From the NCBI GenBank assembly GCA_949297365.1, contig CASFSL010000015.1:1-64000 (forward strand): a stretch of DNA of 64,000 bases, in the 5' to 3' direction. The DNA is from an uncultured Bacteroidales bacterium (GTDB lineage: Bacteria > Bacteroidota > Bacteroidia > Bacteroidales > UBA932). The notes beneath the pieces are model-generated. The model saw only the letters and a program-made list of their open reading frames with translations, had not been told where the DNA came from and did no database searches. This document shows, piece after piece, positions 25,709-33,960 of the stretch. The translations under genes and the position numbers were made by a program. The number at the start of each line of letters is the position of its first letter. Position 1 is the stretch's first letter.

Positions 25709-27241
25709 ATGAGTGACAGCGGTTCTTTGTGCAGGACATTCAGTGCGACATGCATCGGCCTGGATGTTGTAAGAGTGACGGTGGAGGTGTCCATCAGTCC
25801 CGGTGTGGGTGTTTTTCTGGTCGGCTTGCCGGACAATGCGGTGCGGGAGTCCTTGCTTCGGGTCACGACGGCCATGCAGCGCAACGGGTTCTCCATACCG
25901 GGGAGGAAAACGGTGGTCAATATGGCTCCTGCCGATATCAAGAAAGAAGGCTCTGGATATGACGCGGCGATAGCTGTGGCGATGCTGACGGCCTCTGGAC
26001 AGATGTTCTTCCCGAATCCGGACAAGTTCCTGATAATGGGGGAACTGGCATTGGACGGCCGGCTTCGGAAGATACGCGGAGCCCTGCCGGTGGCGGTAAA
26101 GGCTGCGGAGATGGGCTTCCGCGCTCTGGTGCTGCCGCGTGAGTCGGCGGCCGAAGCCTCGTGGGCGGAGAACATAAAGGTGTACGGGGTGTCAGACCTG
26201 CAGGAGATGGCCGTCGTGTTGGGAGAGCAGGAAGAAGCCTCGGTATTTGAAGTGCCTAAAAGACAGTACAGCCCTTCTGTGGAGGAACCGCTGTTTGATT
26301 TCTCGGAGGTTGCCGGACAGTATTTTGCCAAACGCGGTCTGGAGATAGCGGCTTCGGGCGGACACAATGTCCTGCTTTATGGTCCGCCCGGCTCCGGCAA
26401 GAGCATGATGTCCAAGTGTATGGCATCTATCCTGCCGCCCATGAGTCTTGGAGAGGCTATTGAGACCAGCATGGTGTATTCGGTGGCGGGACTGCTGGAT
26501 GAGAGTACGGGACTGCTTACCCGCCGGCCTTTCCGTGCCCCGCATCATACAGCCAGTACGGTGGCGATGGTCGGAGGCGGCAACAGGGCAGTCCCTGGTG
26601 AGATCTCGCTGGCCCACAACGGTGTCCTGTATCTGGATGAGGTTGCCCAGTTTGCTCCGGGAACGTTGGAGGTGTTGCGTCAGCCTCTGGAGGACAGGCA
26701 TATTACGGTATCGAGGGCCAGGTACAAGGTGGATTTTCCGGCCTCGTTCATGCTGGTGGCCTCGATGAACCCATGTCCGTGCGGCTATGCCGGAGAGGAT
26801 GACGGCAGGTGTACCTGTACTCCGGCGATGATTCACCGTTACCGTTCCAGGCTCTCCGGCCCGTTTCTGGACAGAATGGACCTCAATATCAATGTGAAGG
26901 CTGTGGACAGCCGCTCCATGTCCATGGCTCCTTCGGAGGAAAGCAGCAGGACGGTAGCCGAAAGGGTCGCCGCCGTAAGGGCATTGCAGGTGCGGAGGTT
27001 TGCAGGTGAGGGTATATTCACCAATGCGCAGATGTTTCCCTCTCATCTCCAGCGTTTCTGTAAGGTCGGAGAGGATGCTGCGCGGCTTCTGCAGCGGCTG
27101 ATGGACAGTTACCGTCTCTCGGCCAGAGGTTATGTACGTATCCTGAAAGTAGCGCGTACTATCGCAGATATGTCCGGCTCGGAAGAGATCAGGCCGGAGC
27201 ACATATCGGAAGCCGCCCAGTACCGCTTTCCCGATAATTAA
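25709..27241 (+). CDS. comM: YifB/ComM family Mg-chelatase-like AAA+ ATPase
   Basis: A 510-residue AAA+ protein. The N-terminal ChlI/Lon-S16-like domain contains PGVGVFLVGLPDNAVRESL (about residues 31-49) and NMAPADIKKEGSGYDAAIA. The central ATPase has Walker A LLYGPPGSGKSMMSKCMA (about 217-234) and Walker B GVLYLDEVAQFAPGTLEVL (about 305-323). The C-terminal Mg-chelatase region follows from about 415. In naturally transformable bacteria ComM is a hexameric helicase that extends integrating DNA; in others the role is unclear. The accessory AbiE-like locus begins just after its stop. Confidence 0.92.
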   Translation: MSDSGSLCRTFSATCIGLDVVRVTVEVSISPGVGVFLVGLPDNAVRESLLRVTTAMQRNGFSIPGRKTVVNMAPADIKKEGSGYDAAIAVAMLTASGQMFFPNPDKFLIMGELALDGRLRKIRGALPVAVKAAEMGFRALVLPRESAAEASWAENIKVYGVSDLQEMAVVLGEQEEASVFEVPKRQYSPSVEEPLFDFSEVAGQYFAKRGLEIAASGGHNVLLYGPPGSGKSMMSKCMASILPPMSLGEAIETSMVYSVAGLLDESTGLLTRRPFRAPHHTASTVAMVGGGNRAVPGEISLAHNGVLYLDEVAQFAPGTLEVLRQPLEDRHITVSRARYKVDFPASFMLVASMNPCPCGYAGEDDGRCTCTPAMIHRYRSRLSGPFLDRMDLNINVKAVDSRSMSMAPSEESSRTVAERVAAVRALQVRRFAGEGIFTNAQMFPSHLQRFCKVGEDAARLLQRLMDSYRLSARGYVRILKVARTIADMSGSEEIRPEHISEAAQYRFPDN

Positions 27242-27285
27242 TGTAAAAGCAGATGTTAAATCAAAGCAGTAAAAGTGTTCATCCT

Positions 27286-27362
27286 TTTGTATTTCAAAAT
27301 ACAATCATTATTTTTGCACATAATCAAAGCCTTGAGATTATGTGCAAAAATAATGATTGTAT
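27286..27362 (+). promoter_or_regulatory. Promoter overlapped by a perfect 27-bp inverted repeat (probable operator)
   Basis: TTTG at 27286-27289 and TATTTTTG at 27309-27316 are 19 nt apart, a full consensus promoter. A perfect 27-bp inverted repeat (27299-27325 and 27336-27362, 10-nt centre) covers the -7 box, the predicted start site and the first codons of the next gene. The arms are too AT-rich and lack a T-run, so a terminator is unlikely. A repressor, probably the winged-helix protein encoded just downstream, would block transcription by binding here. Confidence 0.75.
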
Positions 27363-28311
27363 AAAAGAGACAGCAGCCTATATTTACTCTGTATTGAATG
27401 AAATGGTTTCTCTTTCTCCGTTAGAGAAACGGCTATCGGATACGATGCCTATTGCAGTGGCCCGGAATTTCAAACTTTACAAAGGAGTATTATTCGGTTG
27501 CACGGTAATATTTGCCTTAACTCATGACGGAAATGTCATATCCCCGGCTTTGTTGAAACGGACATTCAATCTGATAGAAAGCAGATGCGGAGGCCCCGTC
27601 ATACTTGTGGCGGAGAGCATTGCATCCTACAATATAGGAAGATTGGCGGCGCAGAGATTGAATTTTATCATTCCGAGGAAGCAGATGTTCATGCCGTCGC
27701 TTTTGATTGACCTTAAAAAAACAAGAACCAAAGGGTCTGATATAAAGGAAACCATACCTTCCATAGCACAATGCCTGCTGCTTTACCATCTGGAGGTGGC
27801 TTCCATCGACGGGTGCGGGGCAAAGGAACTGATGAAAATCTTTCAAGTCTCATATGCAACTGTCAACCGTTCTTTACGTTGGTTGAGCAAAAACGGTCTG
27901 GTCTCGCTTGAAGGAGGAAAGACAAAAGAGGTAAGATTCTGTTACCTCGGAAAGGAACTTTGGGAGAAGGCTTCGCCCTTATTTGTCTCTCCGGTTGAAA
28001 AAACATTATTTTCCGACTCTATTCCCGATGAGAGTCTTAAATGCGGCATAAATGCCCTGTCGGAATATACAATGATCAATGAGGAGGATATGGACATGTA
28101 TGCTGTTTGCAAAACTGGTATACAGCGATCGGATATCCCCTTGGACAAGGAATATGGTACATTCAGTATTGAGGTCTGGAAATATGATCCGAGGCTATTG
28201 AGCCGCACGGGAACCGTTGACAGGCTGTCATTGTATTTGTCACTAAAAAACAACGAAGATGATCGCATTCAAATAGAATTGGATAATCTTATAAACGGCA
28301 TGAAATGGTAA
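27340..28311 (+). CDS. AbiEi-like winged-helix antitoxin/regulator
   Basis: A 323-residue protein; I place the start at ATG 27340 (MCKNNDCIKETAAYIY) because the upstream in-frame start at 27253 would precede the promoter. Residues 40-130 form an N-terminal domain (VARNFKLYKGVLFGCTVIFA, GGPVILVAESIASYNIGRLA). A winged helix follows at about 165-205 (GAKELMKIFQVSYATVNRSL). The C-terminus has FSIEVWKYDPRLLSRTG then RLSLYLSL, which I associate with AbiEi-type proteins. AbiEi antitoxins repress their own promoter and counter AbiEii. AT-richer than its neighbours (27/60 GC at 27421-27480). The assignment rests partly on the partner gene. Confidence 0.68.
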   Translation: MCKNNDCIKETAAYIYSVLNEMVSLSPLEKRLSDTMPIAVARNFKLYKGVLFGCTVIFALTHDGNVISPALLKRTFNLIESRCGGPVILVAESIASYNIGRLAAQRLNFIIPRKQMFMPSLLIDLKKTRTKGSDIKETIPSIAQCLLLYHLEVASIDGCGAKELMKIFQVSYATVNRSLRWLSKNGLVSLEGGKTKEVRFCYLGKELWEKASPLFVSPVEKTLFSDSIPDESLKCGINALSEYTMINEEDMDMYAVCKTGIQRSDIPLDKEYGTFSIEVWKYDPRLLSRTGTVDRLSLYLSLKNNEDDRIQIELDNLINGMKW

Positions 28312-29099
28312 AAGGTATTGAGAAATTCAAGAAGTTTTTTGAAGGATTTGAGGATTGTTATGTCGTAATAGGCGGTACTGCATGTGAAATTCACGAGGAG
28401 TTGTATGCACAGATTCCGAGAGCAACTAAAGACATCGACATCATTCTGATAGTTGAAGCACTTTCACATGAATTTGTCGCCCGGTTTTGGGAACTGGTGA
28501 AAGCCGCAGGATATGAGCGACGCAATAAAGGAACGAGTCAAGACAATCAGCGCAGGCATGAGTATTATCGGTTTATGAAACCGGCAAATATGGAGTTTCC
28601 ATATCAGATAGAGCTTTTCTCGCGCAATATAGGACTGTTGGACTTTCCTGAAGATACGCGCATAACCCCCATTCCGGCTGATGATGACCTGTCAAGCCTT
28701 TCGGCCATACTCATGGACGAAGACTATTACAATTTCACAATAGGACACAGTTATGTTGAAGACGGGGTTCATATTGCAAATGTAGAGAGTCTTATCTGCT
28801 TAAAATGCAAGGCTTTTCTTGAAATGTCCGAGAGAAAGGCACAAGGCGGCCAAGTGGATGGCAGGCATATACAGAAACACAAAAAGGATGTGCTCAGACT
28901 TGCAGCTATGCTCGCGCCTTCCGACAGGTTTGAGGATGTGCCGCAGACATTAAAAGAGGATGTGTCACAATTCTGTGATAAGATAAAGTGGGAGCTTCCC
29001 GGCCAGGATTTTTTCAAATCGGCCGGTTTGCGGAACATTGACGGAAAGCAGATTATCGGGCAATTGAAAAGCAGTTTTCAAGTCCATACATCTGATTAA
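28305..29099 (+). CDS. AbiEii-like nucleotidyltransferase (candidate toxin)
   Basis: A 264-residue nucleotidyltransferase-fold protein. The active-site pattern is VVIGGTACEIHEELYA (about residues 20-35) followed by ATKDIDIILIVEA, i.e. GG...DxD, and a later conserved ESLICLKCKAFLEM (about 163-176) supplies the lysine seen in AbiEii/AbiGii toxins. Such proteins add nucleotides to tRNA or other targets and arrest growth, giving phage abortive infection. The start overlaps the regulator gene by 7 nt, implying coupling. GC is 26/60 at 28441-28500, lower than the flanking housekeeping genes, in line with recent transfer. Toxicity is inferred. Confidence 0.7.
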   Translation: MVKGIEKFKKFFEGFEDCYVVIGGTACEIHEELYAQIPRATKDIDIILIVEALSHEFVARFWELVKAAGYERRNKGTSQDNQRRHEYYRFMKPANMEFPYQIELFSRNIGLLDFPEDTRITPIPADDDLSSLSAILMDEDYYNFTIGHSYVEDGVHIANVESLICLKCKAFLEMSERKAQGGQVDGRHIQKHKKDVLRLAAMLAPSDRFEDVPQTLKEDVSQFCDKIKWELPGQDFFKSAGLRNIDGKQIIGQLKSSFQVHTSD

Positions 29100-29110
29100 G
29101 AAAAAATCCA

Positions 29111-29118
29111 TAACTTTG
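29111..29118 (+). promoter_or_regulatory. Probable -7 element of tsaE-nadB
   Basis: TAACTTTG matches TAnnTTTG, 21 nt before the tsaE ATG. It restores transcription downstream of the AbiE-like pair. No good -33 element is seen. Confidence 0.4.
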
Positions 29119-29139
29119 TACATTATTGATGCTGACGTT

Positions 29140-29553
29140 ATGGGAAAGATAATAATCGATGGTGTTGATGATCTGGACAGGGCGGCCAGGGAGTTTCTGA
29201 AACAGACCGAAGGAGTCAGGATATATGCTTTTTACGGTTCGATGGGAGCCGGCAAGACGACTTTTATATCAGCAATCTGCCGTGTACTTGGAGTAGGGGA
29301 CGAGGTGGCCAGTCCTACATTCACCATTGTAAACGAATACCGCGCTGCGGACGGGCAGGCTGTGTACCATTTTGACTTTTACAGGATAGAGAGGCTTCAG
29401 GAGGTACTGGACATCGGCTATGAGGAGTATATTGACAGTGACGGTATATGCCTTATGGAGTGGCCGGAGAAGATAGAGGACATCCTTCCCGAAGACACCC
29501 TTAAAGTGCATATCGAGGAGCAGCCCGACGGCTCCCGCGCAGTGACATTTTGA
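29140..29553 (+). CDS. tsaE: tRNA threonylcarbamoyladenosine biosynthesis ATPase TsaE
   Basis: A 137-residue P-loop ATPase starting MGKIIIDGVDDLDRAAREFL. ATG 29140 is preferred over a TTG at 29116 that lies within the promoter box. The P-loop is YGSMGAGKTTFISAICRVLG (about residues 34-53), followed by SPTFTIVNEYRA and HFDFYRI. TsaE works with TsaB and TsaD to place t6A at position 37 of ANN-decoding tRNAs. Length is normal. nadB starts 22 nt later on the same strand. Confidence 0.93.
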   Translation: MGKIIIDGVDDLDRAAREFLKQTEGVRIYAFYGSMGAGKTTFISAICRVLGVGDEVASPTFTIVNEYRAADGQAVYHFDFYRIERLQEVLDIGYEEYIDSDGICLMEWPEKIEDILPEDTLKVHIEEQPDGSRAVTF

Positions 29554-29575
29554 TTAATACGTAAATTCTTGTCAG

Positions 29576-31135
29576 ATGTGGAAATATTTGGTCATAGGCT
29601 CCGGACTGGCGGGACTGTACGCCGCTCATAAGGCATCGGCTTACGGGCCTGTCCTGGTGGTCACTAAAAAGGCTTTGAGGGACAGTAACTCCTATAATGC
29701 CCAGGGCGGTATAGCCGCCGTGACGGACATCGAGGACAATCCTGAGATTCATTTTACCGATACCGTTATAGCAGGACGCGGTCTGTGCGAGAACAGGGCC
29801 GTGGAAGTGCTGGTGCAGGAAGGTCCGCAGCGTATCAAGGAGATAATCGGCGAGGGCATGAAGTTCGACACCGAGAACGGCAAGCTCTCGCTCGGTCTGG
29901 AGGGCGGACATCACCGTAAGCGCATACTTCATGCGGGAGGCGACTCCACCGGGCGGTACATCACGGAGTTCCTTATATCGAAGGTGCAGTCCGACCCGAA
30001 TATCACCATCCGGGAGAACATGTCGGTTATCGATTTCCTTATAGCGGACGGTGTCTGTTATGGCGTCCGCTGCTGGGACGAGGATAAGGGATGTGAGGAA
30101 CTTGTCTACGCAGAGCACACATTCCTGACTTCAGGCGGTACATCCGCTATTTATACGAGGACTACAAATCCGGAGACCACCATCGGAGACGGTATTGCCA
30201 TGGCTTACAAGGCAGGTTGCCGTATCATCGACATGGAATTCATCCAGTTCCATCCTACATCGCTCTACATCGAGGACAGTCCCAAGGCGTTTCTCATCAG
30301 CGAGGCTGTGCGCGGTGAGGGAGCCTATCTGCTGGACAAGGCCGGCAAGCGCTTCATGCTGCCGATACACGAGCTGGCGGAACTGGCGCCCAGGGATATT
30401 GTCGCCCGCTCTATATTCAAGCAGATGGCCCTGGACGACAGACCATACGTGGTGCTGTCCCTGAAGCATCTCAATCCTGACAAGATACGCAGCCGTTTCC
30501 CCAATATCCTGGCCAAGTGCGCCGAGTACGGCTATGACCTGACCGACTGGATTCCTGTGGCTCCGGCCGCACATTATACGGTGGGAGGTGTGGCTTCGGA
30601 TCTGTACGGACGTTCGGATATCAGGCGGCTGTATGTGTGCGGGGAGATAGCCTCTACCGGCATTATGGGGGCCAACCGTCTGGCCTCCAATTCATTGATT
30701 GAGTGCCTAGTTTTCGGGCGCAGGGCTATAGACGCATCAGTGGAGTGCGGCCCGATAGAAGCCGTGCCTCATTTTGAGAAGCTGTACCGTAAGGACGAGT
30801 TTCAGGCGGAACGGTACTATGCGCTGAAGAGGCAGATCGCCCACATGATGAACAACTGCTCGGGCATCATCCGTTCGGAGCTGCTGCTTTCCACCGGTCT
30901 CAATCTGGTGAAGAAGGAACTGCGTGAGCTGGGGGAGGAGAAGCACGAGTACTACGACGAGGCTTCCCGCAAGCTGCTGACAGTGGCCCGGCTGATAATG
31001 ACCGGGGCACGCTTCCGCAGAGAGAGCCGCGGCGGTCACTACCGTGAGGACTATCCACTTCTGAAAGAGGAGTTCGCAGTCCACACGGTACAGCGCATCG
31101 GGGAAAAACTGACCACCAAAAAGGTCAACGGGTGA
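29576..31135 (+). CDS. nadB: L-aspartate oxidase
   Basis: A 519-residue flavoprotein that oxidises L-aspartate to iminoaspartate, the first step of bacterial de novo NAD synthesis. The FAD-binding start is YLVIGSGLAGLYAAHKA (about residues 4-20), then SYNAQGGIAAV (about 40-50). Catalytic-domain motifs include MEFIQFHPTSLY (about 221-232), SEAVRGEGAYL and GGVASDLYGRSD. In anaerobes fumarate can replace oxygen as acceptor. Its partners NadA and NadC are encoded as one fused protein 3 kb downstream. Confidence 0.95.
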   Translation: MWKYLVIGSGLAGLYAAHKASAYGPVLVVTKKALRDSNSYNAQGGIAAVTDIEDNPEIHFTDTVIAGRGLCENRAVEVLVQEGPQRIKEIIGEGMKFDTENGKLSLGLEGGHHRKRILHAGGDSTGRYITEFLISKVQSDPNITIRENMSVIDFLIADGVCYGVRCWDEDKGCEELVYAEHTFLTSGGTSAIYTRTTNPETTIGDGIAMAYKAGCRIIDMEFIQFHPTSLYIEDSPKAFLISEAVRGEGAYLLDKAGKRFMLPIHELAELAPRDIVARSIFKQMALDDRPYVVLSLKHLNPDKIRSRFPNILAKCAEYGYDLTDWIPVAPAAHYTVGGVASDLYGRSDIRRLYVCGEIASTGIMGANRLASNSLIECLVFGRRAIDASVECGPIEAVPHFEKLYRKDEFQAERYYALKRQIAHMMNNCSGIIRSELLLSTGLNLVKKELRELGEEKHEYYDEASRKLLTVARLIMTGARFRRESRGGHYREDYPLLKEEFAVHTVQRIGEKLTTKKVNG

Positions 31136-31142
31136 ATAAACA

Positions 31143-31177
31143 GGAGAGATGGCCCTACGCCCTCCGGCCGTCTCTCC
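31143..31177. terminator. Hairpin between convergent genes
   Basis: GGAGAGATGGCC (31143-31154) pairs with GGCCGTCTCTCC (31166-31177) through a G-U and eleven Watson-Crick pairs around an 11-nt loop. It lies 7 nt after the nadB stop and 12 nt from the stop of the convergent minus-strand gene. There is no T-run, so it is a probable rather than canonical terminator for both. Confidence 0.5.
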
Positions 31178-31188
31178 ATGTGCGTAAG

Positions 31189-31704
31189 TTATTCAGACTT
31201 TTGTGTCAGCTCGTTGATAAGCCCCACATTGAGCGCACTGTCACTTACGGTCACAGACAGCACGTCGGTGATATACTTGACGCAGGCGGTGGCTTTCAGG
31301 GCCTGCATTGGTTTTGCGGATTTGGCGGCATCCTCAATATTCTTCATGGACTCGGACAATACCTTGATTTTGTCAGCAAGTTCAAATATGTCCTTGCTGA
31401 CTGTGGCAATGTCCGGCAGTGTAGACATTGAGGTAATGTCATCGTTGATGCCCTGTACTGTCAGTCCGCAGTCGGAAAGGTACAGGACTTTTACCAGCGG
31501 ACTTGTCTTTGCGGTGATGTCGGCAATCTCCTTGCTGGTGGCCACGGCATTGTCAATGGCTTGGATTCCGCAGTCCTTGGGCTGCTTGAGTCCCTGAAGT
31601 TTCTCCATGTTGTCAATGTACTTGTCGCACCACTCTGTGTTCTGTGCGTTGACCGCGATGGCCGCAGTCAGTACTGCAATCGCAGTGATAATGAATCGTT
31701 TCAT
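31189..31704 (-). CDS. Secreted protein of unknown function
   Basis: A 171-residue protein with a Sec signal peptide (MKRFIITAIAVLTAAIAVNA, then QNTEWCDKYID). The mature part is mostly predicted helix with four cysteines (in EWCDKY, KDCGIQ, LSDCGL and TACVKY) that could form disulfides in the periplasm. I do not recognise a family. It is the last gene of a three-gene minus-strand operon with a BACON/BspA-type lipoprotein and a 91-residue protein; the gap to the upstream stop is 15 nt. Confidence 0.7.
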   Translation of the reverse strand: MKRFIITAIAVLTAAIAVNAQNTEWCDKYIDNMEKLQGLKQPKDCGIQAIDNAVATSKEIADITAKTSPLVKVLYLSDCGLTVQGINDDITSMSTLPDIATVSKDIFELADKIKVLSESMKNIEDAAKSAKPMQALKATACVKYITDVLSVTVSDSALNVGLINELTQKSE

Positions 31705-31719
31705 AATTTAATTAGTTGT

Positions 31720-31995
31720 TTATAGAACAATCCAGCAGGCGCATGGCACATAGTTCCCGCGGATGTCTTTTGAGATACTTTCTTCTTTGACTCTTTCAAG
31801 CAGTCTGCCTTCCAAATCTGCAATTTCCTTGCTTATCCGGCTATGAAAAGAGGATGTCTGCTTGTTGCCGTTGTGAAACGCCAGATACTCATCGGTGTGA
31901 AACCGAATCAGATAGTCGATGACGGTGTGTGCGTCGATAATGCGGCCTTTAAACTCCGACCGGCTCAGGAACTCAATAATCAGATCTTGTAGCAT
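31720..31995 (-). CDS. Small protein of unknown function
   Basis: A 91-residue protein starting MLQDLIIEFLSRSEFKGRII. The frame is open further upstream, but ATG 31995 avoids overlap with the upstream lipoprotein, whose stop is at 32015. It is helical and charged, with HTVIDYLIRFHTDEYLAFHN (about residues 22-41) and RISKEIADLEGRLLERVKEE (about 52-71), and has no signal peptide or membrane segment. No family recognised. It is sandwiched between two exported proteins in one operon, so a cytoplasmic role there is unexplained. Confidence 0.6.
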   Translation of the reverse strand: MLQDLIIEFLSRSEFKGRIIDAHTVIDYLIRFHTDEYLAFHNGNKQTSSFHSRISKEIADLEGRLLERVKEESISKDIRGNYVPCACWIVL

Positions 31996-32014
31996 AATGT
32001 TTGTATTTAAGGGG

Positions 32015-33721
32015 TTAGTTTTCAAAGAGGGGATGAATGATATCCTTATACCATGCCCACTTTTCCTTGTAGAGGTCCACCGACTCAGCGGGAACATAGA
32101 TAGCGGTTATCATCTTGTTGCGGTAAATCTGCCCCGAACTGTTTCCGAGGAACTGGTCTTCATCACAATACGAGTTGAACGGGTCGACAAAAGCAAAATC
32201 AAGTGTTTCAGTCGGGCATTCCCAGTTCCACCATATATTTGTCAGGTTGTATCTATCACAATAGTCGCTTTGCTTTAGAATCAGTTCATAGTCACTTCTG
32301 TCACACCAGCAGCCTAGCGGCAGGTTGACAGGAACTGGGTTATAGCAGTAGATTGTCACCGGGGCATTCAGGTCAAATTTAGTAGGATGAAATACGCTGT
32401 CCTTAACCTGGCCGATCCTGATTCTTCGCAGATTGTCGCAGTCCTCGATGTACCAGGGAGCATCCGCTCCGTCAGGCAGCGATATTTCTCTAAGTCCATC
32501 GCAATTGTGAAATGCGATACCTCTACCTTGTAATACTACACTGGCTAGGTTGACAATGGAATCAGATGAAGTCAGTGCGTGACAATTCTCAAATAGTGGG
32601 TAATATTCCACTGTTGCATCTTTTGGCAGATGTATGCTTTCAAGGCTGTATAGGTCAATAAAAGAAGTACTGTTGAAAACAGAGACATTGTCCGGTATGT
32701 ATAAGGATGTGAGCGAATAGCATTGGTCAAAAGGAGAGGCTTGTGTGATACTTTCCAGGGAAGACGGCAGCTTTATGTATTCAAGCTTCTCGCAGCCTTG
32801 GAATGTTCCTCCTGAGAATCCGCGAATCTCTGTGATAGATTCAGGCAGTATAATACTTTTTAATTCAGAGCACATATAGAACTCTCTACCAATAAGGCTG
32901 GTAATTGACGTGAAGTATTGGAACTCTTCAAATGATGTGATAGGCAGACCTTTGAAGATGTTAATTATGGAAGTTAGACTTGCGGCCTCTTTGCGTGTGA
33001 TAAGCCCATTGCCGTCGGTATCGACATTGGTTTCCTTGAGCAGGGTGCTTAACACCAGTTCGTCAGAGAACTTTATGACAGCGTCAGGAGAGGCTGTCTG
33101 CAGAACAGATGTTGTGACTGTCAGATTACCATAGGTAACGGATACTGTCGCGCTTCTGTCGTCAACGCCGGGATTCTCTTTTGCCGTGAGGTAGATGTTT
33201 TTTGTGTTAACAGCAGTTTTTGTCTTCTCATCGATACTCAGCCATGAACTGCCGGCCTCGTCCACCGTTATCTCATATTCCGGGACATTGGCAGTCAGTT
33301 CCAGTATTACCGGCCCGCCTGTGTGGGGAACTGTGTACTCATCGGAAGAAAATTCAAATATCTGCTCATAGAAAGAAAGTGTTTTCATAACCGTCTTTCC
33401 GTCATTCCTGTAAGCGAAGACTTGTATCTGTCCCTCTACAAAAGGATCTGGGACTGTTACTGCAATCTTTCCGGATGTATTGGTCTCAGACGAAACTTCC
33501 GCAGCCCAGCCGTTGTCGGCTGTACATTTGACAACAGCATTGTCCCCGGCATTGACAAGTGTGTATTCAATGCTTAGAGTCTGTCCTGCATTGCACAGGA
33601 TGCTGTCTGATGCGTTACAGGGAAAAGAAATATCAAAACCAGCATCTTCGTTGACAGTGCAGCTTTGCATGGCAACAATTATGAATACCGCAGAAAGAAA
33701 GTAAAATTTAAAGTTCTCCAT
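32015..33721 (-). CDS. Surface lipoprotein with BACON and BspA-type leucine-rich repeats
   Basis: A 568-residue lipoprotein. I start at ATG 33721 (MENFKFYFLSAVFIIVAMQSC, lipobox VAMQSC) rather than 63 nt upstream because that gives a proper signal peptide. A BACON-like beta domain spans about residues 120-215 (SDEYTVPHTGGPVILELTAN to SVTYGNLTVTTSVLQTA). An EF-hand/dockerin-like loop DTDGNGLITRKEAA lies at about 240. LRR_5/BspA-type repeats follow (SIILPESITEIRGFSGGTF, LEYIKLPSSLESITQ, LTSLYIPDNVSVF). Such proteins bind host glycans or matrix on the cell surface. The operon continues with two small genes. Confidence 0.85.
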   Translation of the reverse strand: MENFKFYFLSAVFIIVAMQSCTVNEDAGFDISFPCNASDSILCNAGQTLSIEYTLVNAGDNAVVKCTADNGWAAEVSSETNTSGKIAVTVPDPFVEGQIQVFAYRNDGKTVMKTLSFYEQIFEFSSDEYTVPHTGGPVILELTANVPEYEITVDEAGSSWLSIDEKTKTAVNTKNIYLTAKENPGVDDRSATVSVTYGNLTVTTSVLQTASPDAVIKFSDELVLSTLLKETNVDTDGNGLITRKEAASLTSIINIFKGLPITSFEEFQYFTSITSLIGREFYMCSELKSIILPESITEIRGFSGGTFQGCEKLEYIKLPSSLESITQASPFDQCYSLTSLYIPDNVSVFNSTSFIDLYSLESIHLPKDATVEYYPLFENCHALTSSDSIVNLASVVLQGRGIAFHNCDGLREISLPDGADAPWYIEDCDNLRRIRIGQVKDSVFHPTKFDLNAPVTIYCYNPVPVNLPLGCWCDRSDYELILKQSDYCDRYNLTNIWWNWECPTETLDFAFVDPFNSYCDEDQFLGNSSGQIYRNKMITAIYVPAESVDLYKEKWAWYKDIIHPLFEN

Positions 33722-33760
33722 TTCTTGATTATTAGTGGCCGCTGACCCCTGGCGGCAGTT

Positions 33761-33951
33761 ATAAAAAAGAAAGTGTGGAGTCAAATCCGTTTATCCAGTT
33801 GGAGGTTGTGGTAAGACCTTGACAGAGATAAACGCACCGATACCCCACACTTGAGTAGCCTGAATGACTAATCAAGCGAAGGTGCTGTCCGTTATCCTTC
33901 TGTCTTGAAAACTACCACATTTCCAACTAAGGATAATCCGAAAACACTTTC
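33761..33951 (-). ncRNA. ssrS: 6S RNA-like long hairpin RNA with terminator
   Basis: On the minus strand a single imperfect hairpin of about 183 nt can be drawn. It pairs (plus coordinates) 33944-33951 with 33769-33776, 33931-33936 with 33791-33796, 33923-33928 with 33797-33802, 33913-33919 with 33807-33813, 33900-33904 with 33821-33825, 33881-33885 with 33834-33838, and 33872-33876 with 33850-33854. Between the fourth and fifth stems is an 8 x 7 nt internal bubble. A run of six T follows the closing stem (33768-33763). A long rod with a central bubble plus terminator is the 6S RNA plan (6S or 6S-Flavo), which mimics an open promoter and binds RNA polymerase. A regulatory leader for the downstream lipoprotein is the alternative. 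Confidence 0.58.
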
Positions 33952-33960
33952 ACTATGTAC

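Noticed and set aside
27253..27339. In-frame upstream start that would lengthen the AbiEi-like protein by 29 residues
   Set aside because: It would start before the consensus promoter (-33 at 27286, -7 at 27309) and translate the palindrome. ATG 27340 fits the predicted transcript start.
27299..27362. Perfect inverted repeat considered as a terminator of comM
   Set aside because: There is no T-run after either arm, and it overlaps the promoter and start codon of the next gene. An operator is more likely.
31132..31431. Plus-strand frame after nadB
   Set aside because: It is antisense to the secreted-protein gene at 31189-31704, which has a clear signal peptide, and it contains the intergenic hairpin.
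33789..33938. Inverted repeats considered as an invertible promoter segment
   Set aside because: The repeats are imperfect, the 56-nt centre holds no TAnnTTTG box, and no invertase gene is nearby. The pairing pattern with a T-run fits a structured RNA better.
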